From positions 1-7,609 of the forward strand of contig CAZJLO010000072.1 in the NCBI GenBank assembly GCA_964547105.1: a stretch of DNA of 7,609 nt. The letters are read 5' to 3'. The notes under the pieces are model-generated. The model did no database searches, was not told the DNA's origin, and worked only from the letters and a program-made list of their open reading frames with translations. How positions within the stretch are numbered: the first letter of the stretch is position 1; each line of letters begins with the position of its first letter. The DNA is from RXOA01 sp964547105. GTDB lineage: Bacteria > Bipolaricaulota > Bipolaricaulia > UBA7950 > UBA9294. Positions 5,919-7,609 of the stretch are shown here, piece by piece. The position numbers were made by a program, and so were the translations under genes.

Positions 5919-5943
5919 GATGCACGGCAATCGTCCGTGCATC
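5919..5943. other. Stem-loop between converging genes
   Basis: GATGCACGG-N7-CCGTGCATC is a perfect 9-bp stem with the 7-nt loop CAATCGT. It lies between the DUF3795 gene (plus) and the ABC ATPase remnant (minus), where a bidirectional terminator would be expected. Neither strand has a T run after the stem, so it may instead be an RNA-stabilising hairpin or a protein site. Confidence 0.4.
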
Positions 5944-6153
5944 TCAGAGAATCTTCGCATTTGGAGGAAGGGTAGAAGTCGCCGCGAGGCAGAGGACGAG
6001 ATCCAGCATCACCTTGATGGTGGCGCGCTTGCCGGCGCCATTGGGTCCGATCAGACCGGGGATCTCCCCGCATTCAACGGAGAAGGTCAAGTTGCTCACC
6101 CGGCATAGGACTTGTGCAAGCCGCTTGTTGCCGCCACGGGCATAGGTCAGATC
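5944..6153 (-). pseudogene. Remnant of an ABC transporter ATPase (N-terminal part)
   Basis: An open minus-strand frame from 6153 to the TGA at 5944-5946 encodes the start of an ABC ATPase. DLTYARGGNKRLAQV is followed by VSNLTFSVECGEI and then GLIGPNGAGK (Walker A, 6028-6048), IKVMLDLV, and unrelated residues. Intact relatives read GPNGAGKTTTIK; here GK is followed by R-A-T, so the Mg-coordinating Thr/Ser after the lysine is lost. The Q-loop, signature motif, Walker B and H-loop are all absent, and there is no start codon ahead of DLTY. The gene is thus cut at both ends and mutated at its active site. It overlaps the last codons of the radical SAM gene by 7 bp in another frame. It points opposite to the permease remnant, so the two did not form one operon in the present arrangement. 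Confidence 0.8.
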
Positions 6154-7316
6154 CTTTCTTCCGGTCCCGCAACGCGGACCGTGCCGACTGCTCGTATCTC
6201 GTTTCGGTTTTGGGGCTGGGGATTCGCTTCATGCTCGCCGGGGTGCTGGACGAGCGATGCCACCCACTCGCGGGCGTCCCACAGCGCGCAGCCGCCGTTC
6301 GTTTCATCGAGGATCTCGTGATTCTCCCGGATGGTTCGAAGAAGATCGGACTTCAGCGCCTGTTCGAGCCGCACATTTCTCAGCTCGGCATCGGAATAGG
6401 GCGAAAACGGACACGGTTCGACCCGGCCCTCGACGCTGAGATGGACGAATCCGCGGCCGGCGGCAAGACAGCCGCCGAAACGGTCCTCGTCCCCCGGAAA
6501 CGCGACACACAGCGCCGGTAACTCCCGCCGATACGCGGCCAACCGCCGAGCTTCTTCTTCGATCAACTCACGTGTCAGCATCAAATCTTCGGTACCCGCC
6601 TCGATCGCCACGTAATCAATAAAGAACGTGAGCCAGCAACCATCATCGATTAACCCGGCGAGGAACGGCTTGCTCAACACCGTGTCGAAGTTCGCCCTTG
6701 TCACGGTCAGTGATGTTCCATAAGGGACGCTTGCCTCGCGAAGCCGTCTCATGCCTTCCCGAACCATCGCATGGACGCCGGGCCCTCGCCGGTCGTCGGT
6801 GTCGGTGGATTCCCCCTCGAGGCTAATGATCGGCACTACGTGCCGCTGCCGCTTCAGCCGACTCACCACCTGCTCGTCGATGAGGAGACCGTTGGTGAAC
6901 ATCGCGAACAGGATGTCCGGAAAGTCGTCCATGATGTCGAGGATCTCGGGCCGGGTCAGCGGCTCACCACCGGCGACAAGCACAATCGACACCCCGAGTT
7001 CCACCGCTTGCCGAAAGGCATCCGCCCATTCGCCGGAGGTTAGCTCCTTCCCATCCGGCTTCTGGTGGATCTGTGCGTAGCATCCTCTGCAGTTGAGATT
7101 GCAGCGGTTGGTGATGCTGGCGATGAGCATCGGCGGCACATGGACTCCCCGTTGTTTCATCCGCGCACGGACACCCGCCGCGTGCCGTTGCCGTCTGAGC
7201 AGGTATAGCAGACGGGGGAGAACGCGCGGATGACGGATGCTGATCCTTAGCGCTTCGCGCAGGAATGTCCTGATTTCTTCGGTGAACGCGACACCGACAT
7301 CTTGTGCGTCATCCAT
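6147..7316 (-). CDS. Radical SAM protein with SPASM-like C-terminus
   Basis: A 389-residue radical SAM protein. C72-N-L-N-C76-R-G-C79 is the CxxxCxxC motif that binds the [4Fe-4S] cluster for reductive cleavage of S-adenosylmethionine. VAGGEPL (114-120) is the SAM-contacting GGE motif, and MFTNGLLI (139-146) and IISLEGES (163-170) fit later strands of the barrel. C283, C302 (EPCPF) and C343 (NGGCALW), possibly with C270, resemble the partial SPASM/twitch domain that holds an auxiliary cluster. Such proteins modify peptides or activate enzymes, but no precursor peptide or partner enzyme lies in the window, so the substrate is unknown. The basic N-terminus (residues 15-60) is helical and precedes VPPMLIASITN. 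The ATG at 7316 follows AAGGAG; the frame is open back to 7583, but that part is unlike the family. Residues after about 358 look like an extension into remnant DNA. Confidence 0.88.
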   Translation of the reverse strand: MDDAQDVGVAFTEEIRTFLREALRISIRHPRVLPRLLYLLRRQRHAAGVRARMKQRGVHVPPMLIASITNRCNLNCRGCYAQIHQKPDGKELTSGEWADAFRQAVELGVSIVLVAGGEPLTRPEILDIMDDFPDILFAMFTNGLLIDEQVVSRLKRQRHVVPIISLEGESTDTDDRRGPGVHAMVREGMRRLREASVPYGTSLTVTRANFDTVLSKPFLAGLIDDGCWLTFFIDYVAIEAGTEDLMLTRELIEEEARRLAAYRRELPALCVAFPGDEDRFGGCLAAGRGFVHLSVEGRVEPCPFSPYSDAELRNVRLEQALKSDLLRTIRENHEILDETNGGCALWDAREWVASLVQHPGEHEANPQPQNRNEIRAVGTVRVAGPEERI

Positions 7317-7533
7317 GCTTCTCCTTGCCTTCGACATACTCCAACGCAAGCCCTGGGAGTGGTCGGACGGGACACGCGGGTCGGTTGTCCGGCCGCCCCC
7401 AGGGCTGCTCGCCCGTTCCGCGAAGTCTATTCGATCTTGCCCCGCAAGCGCCAATGTCCGAATGGAATTGCAGGAACCATCTCCAAGGCCGTCGATGTCA
7501 TTGCATGGGTGACGTACACGGCCGTGGCGTGCC
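7317..7533. other. Region upstream of the radical SAM gene
   Basis: This stretch should contain the radical SAM promoter on the minus strand. AAGGAG just before 7316 is the ribosome site. I see no convincing -35/-10 pair. CTTGC-CCC-GCAAG (7436-7448) is a small perfect inverted repeat of unknown meaning. The radical SAM frame stays open through here, but the residues it would encode do not match the family. Confidence 0.35.
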
Positions 7534-7609
7534 ATGAACCGCGGGGACATACTCGTCTGCGAGGAGCTTGACCCCACAGACATACTCGTCCGCGGACAGG
7601 TTGAACCGC
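7534..7609. repeat. Imperfect 33-bp tandem repeat running off the right edge
   Basis: GACATACTCGTC occurs at 7546-7557 and 7579-7590, 33 bp apart. The flanking TGAACCGC also recurs (7535-7542 and 7602-7609), so just over two units are visible. The period is a multiple of three. An open plus-strand frame from ATG 7534 would give MNRG followed by repeats beginning DILV, 11 residues apart, continuing past the window. It has no Shine-Dalgarno site, so a partial gene is possible but not called. Noncoding repeat DNA is equally likely. Confidence 0.55.

Noticed and set aside
5332..5925. 197-codon minus-strand ORF opposite the DUF3795 gene
   Set aside because: It is antisense to a clear cysteine-rich family gene with a good ribosome site, and its own protein has no recognisable motif.
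4661..6153. A complete ABC exporter operon around DUF3795
   Set aside because: The permease and ATPase pieces are both broken and lie on opposite strands, so no working transporter is encoded here.

Overview
The window is 7.6 kb of moderately GC-rich bacterial DNA holding seven recognisable genes, one small unrecognised ORF, two decayed transporter gene remnants and several long non-coding stretches. Introns are absent, Shine-Dalgarno sites are clear, and there are sigma70-like promoters and a classical intrinsic terminator, so it is bacterial. A short-form AMP nucleosidase, a DUF3795 protein, a flavodoxin and a radical SAM protein together suggest an anaerobic or facultatively anaerobic organism. 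The sequence alone does not fix the phylum.

Layout, left to right. Positions 1-60 carry two copies of an imperfect 30-bp repeat at the window edge. A CPBP-family membrane protease (176-1129, minus) diverges from a small flavodoxin (1206-1673, plus). About 360 bp without a recognisable gene follows, then a cold-shock protein (2090-2299, minus) with a very good Rho-independent terminator (2031-2066). Upstream of it on the same strand is an AMP nucleosidase (2650-3423). A further 510 bp without a recognisable gene leads to a ribbon-helix-helix regulator (3936-4325, minus). Upstream of that are a 64-residue small ORF (4371-4565) and a near-consensus promoter (4610-4638). That promoter is flanked by two inverted repeats of identical design, CATCC-N4-GGATG.

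Right of this promoter lies the wreck of an ABC-2 permease gene (4661-5084, plus), broken by an in-frame stop, an apparent internal deletion and two frame changes. An intact cysteine-rich DUF3795 gene (5371-5793, plus) is next. Then comes a minus-strand remnant of an ABC ATPase with a damaged Walker A motif (5944-6153), which overlaps the 3' end of a radical SAM gene (6147-7316, minus). The right edge holds an imperfect 33-bp tandem repeat running off the window.

The genes do not form one pathway. The clearest working unit is the inferred autoregulated cluster of twin operators, promoter, small ORF and RHH regulator. The region between about 4.6 and 6.2 kb looks like decaying or rearranged DNA, with two ABC transporter pieces on opposite strands around an intact gene. 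I found no phage, CRISPR, tRNA or rRNA features and no convincing new multi-gene system. The twin-operator promoter with its small ORF is the best candidate for something undescribed.
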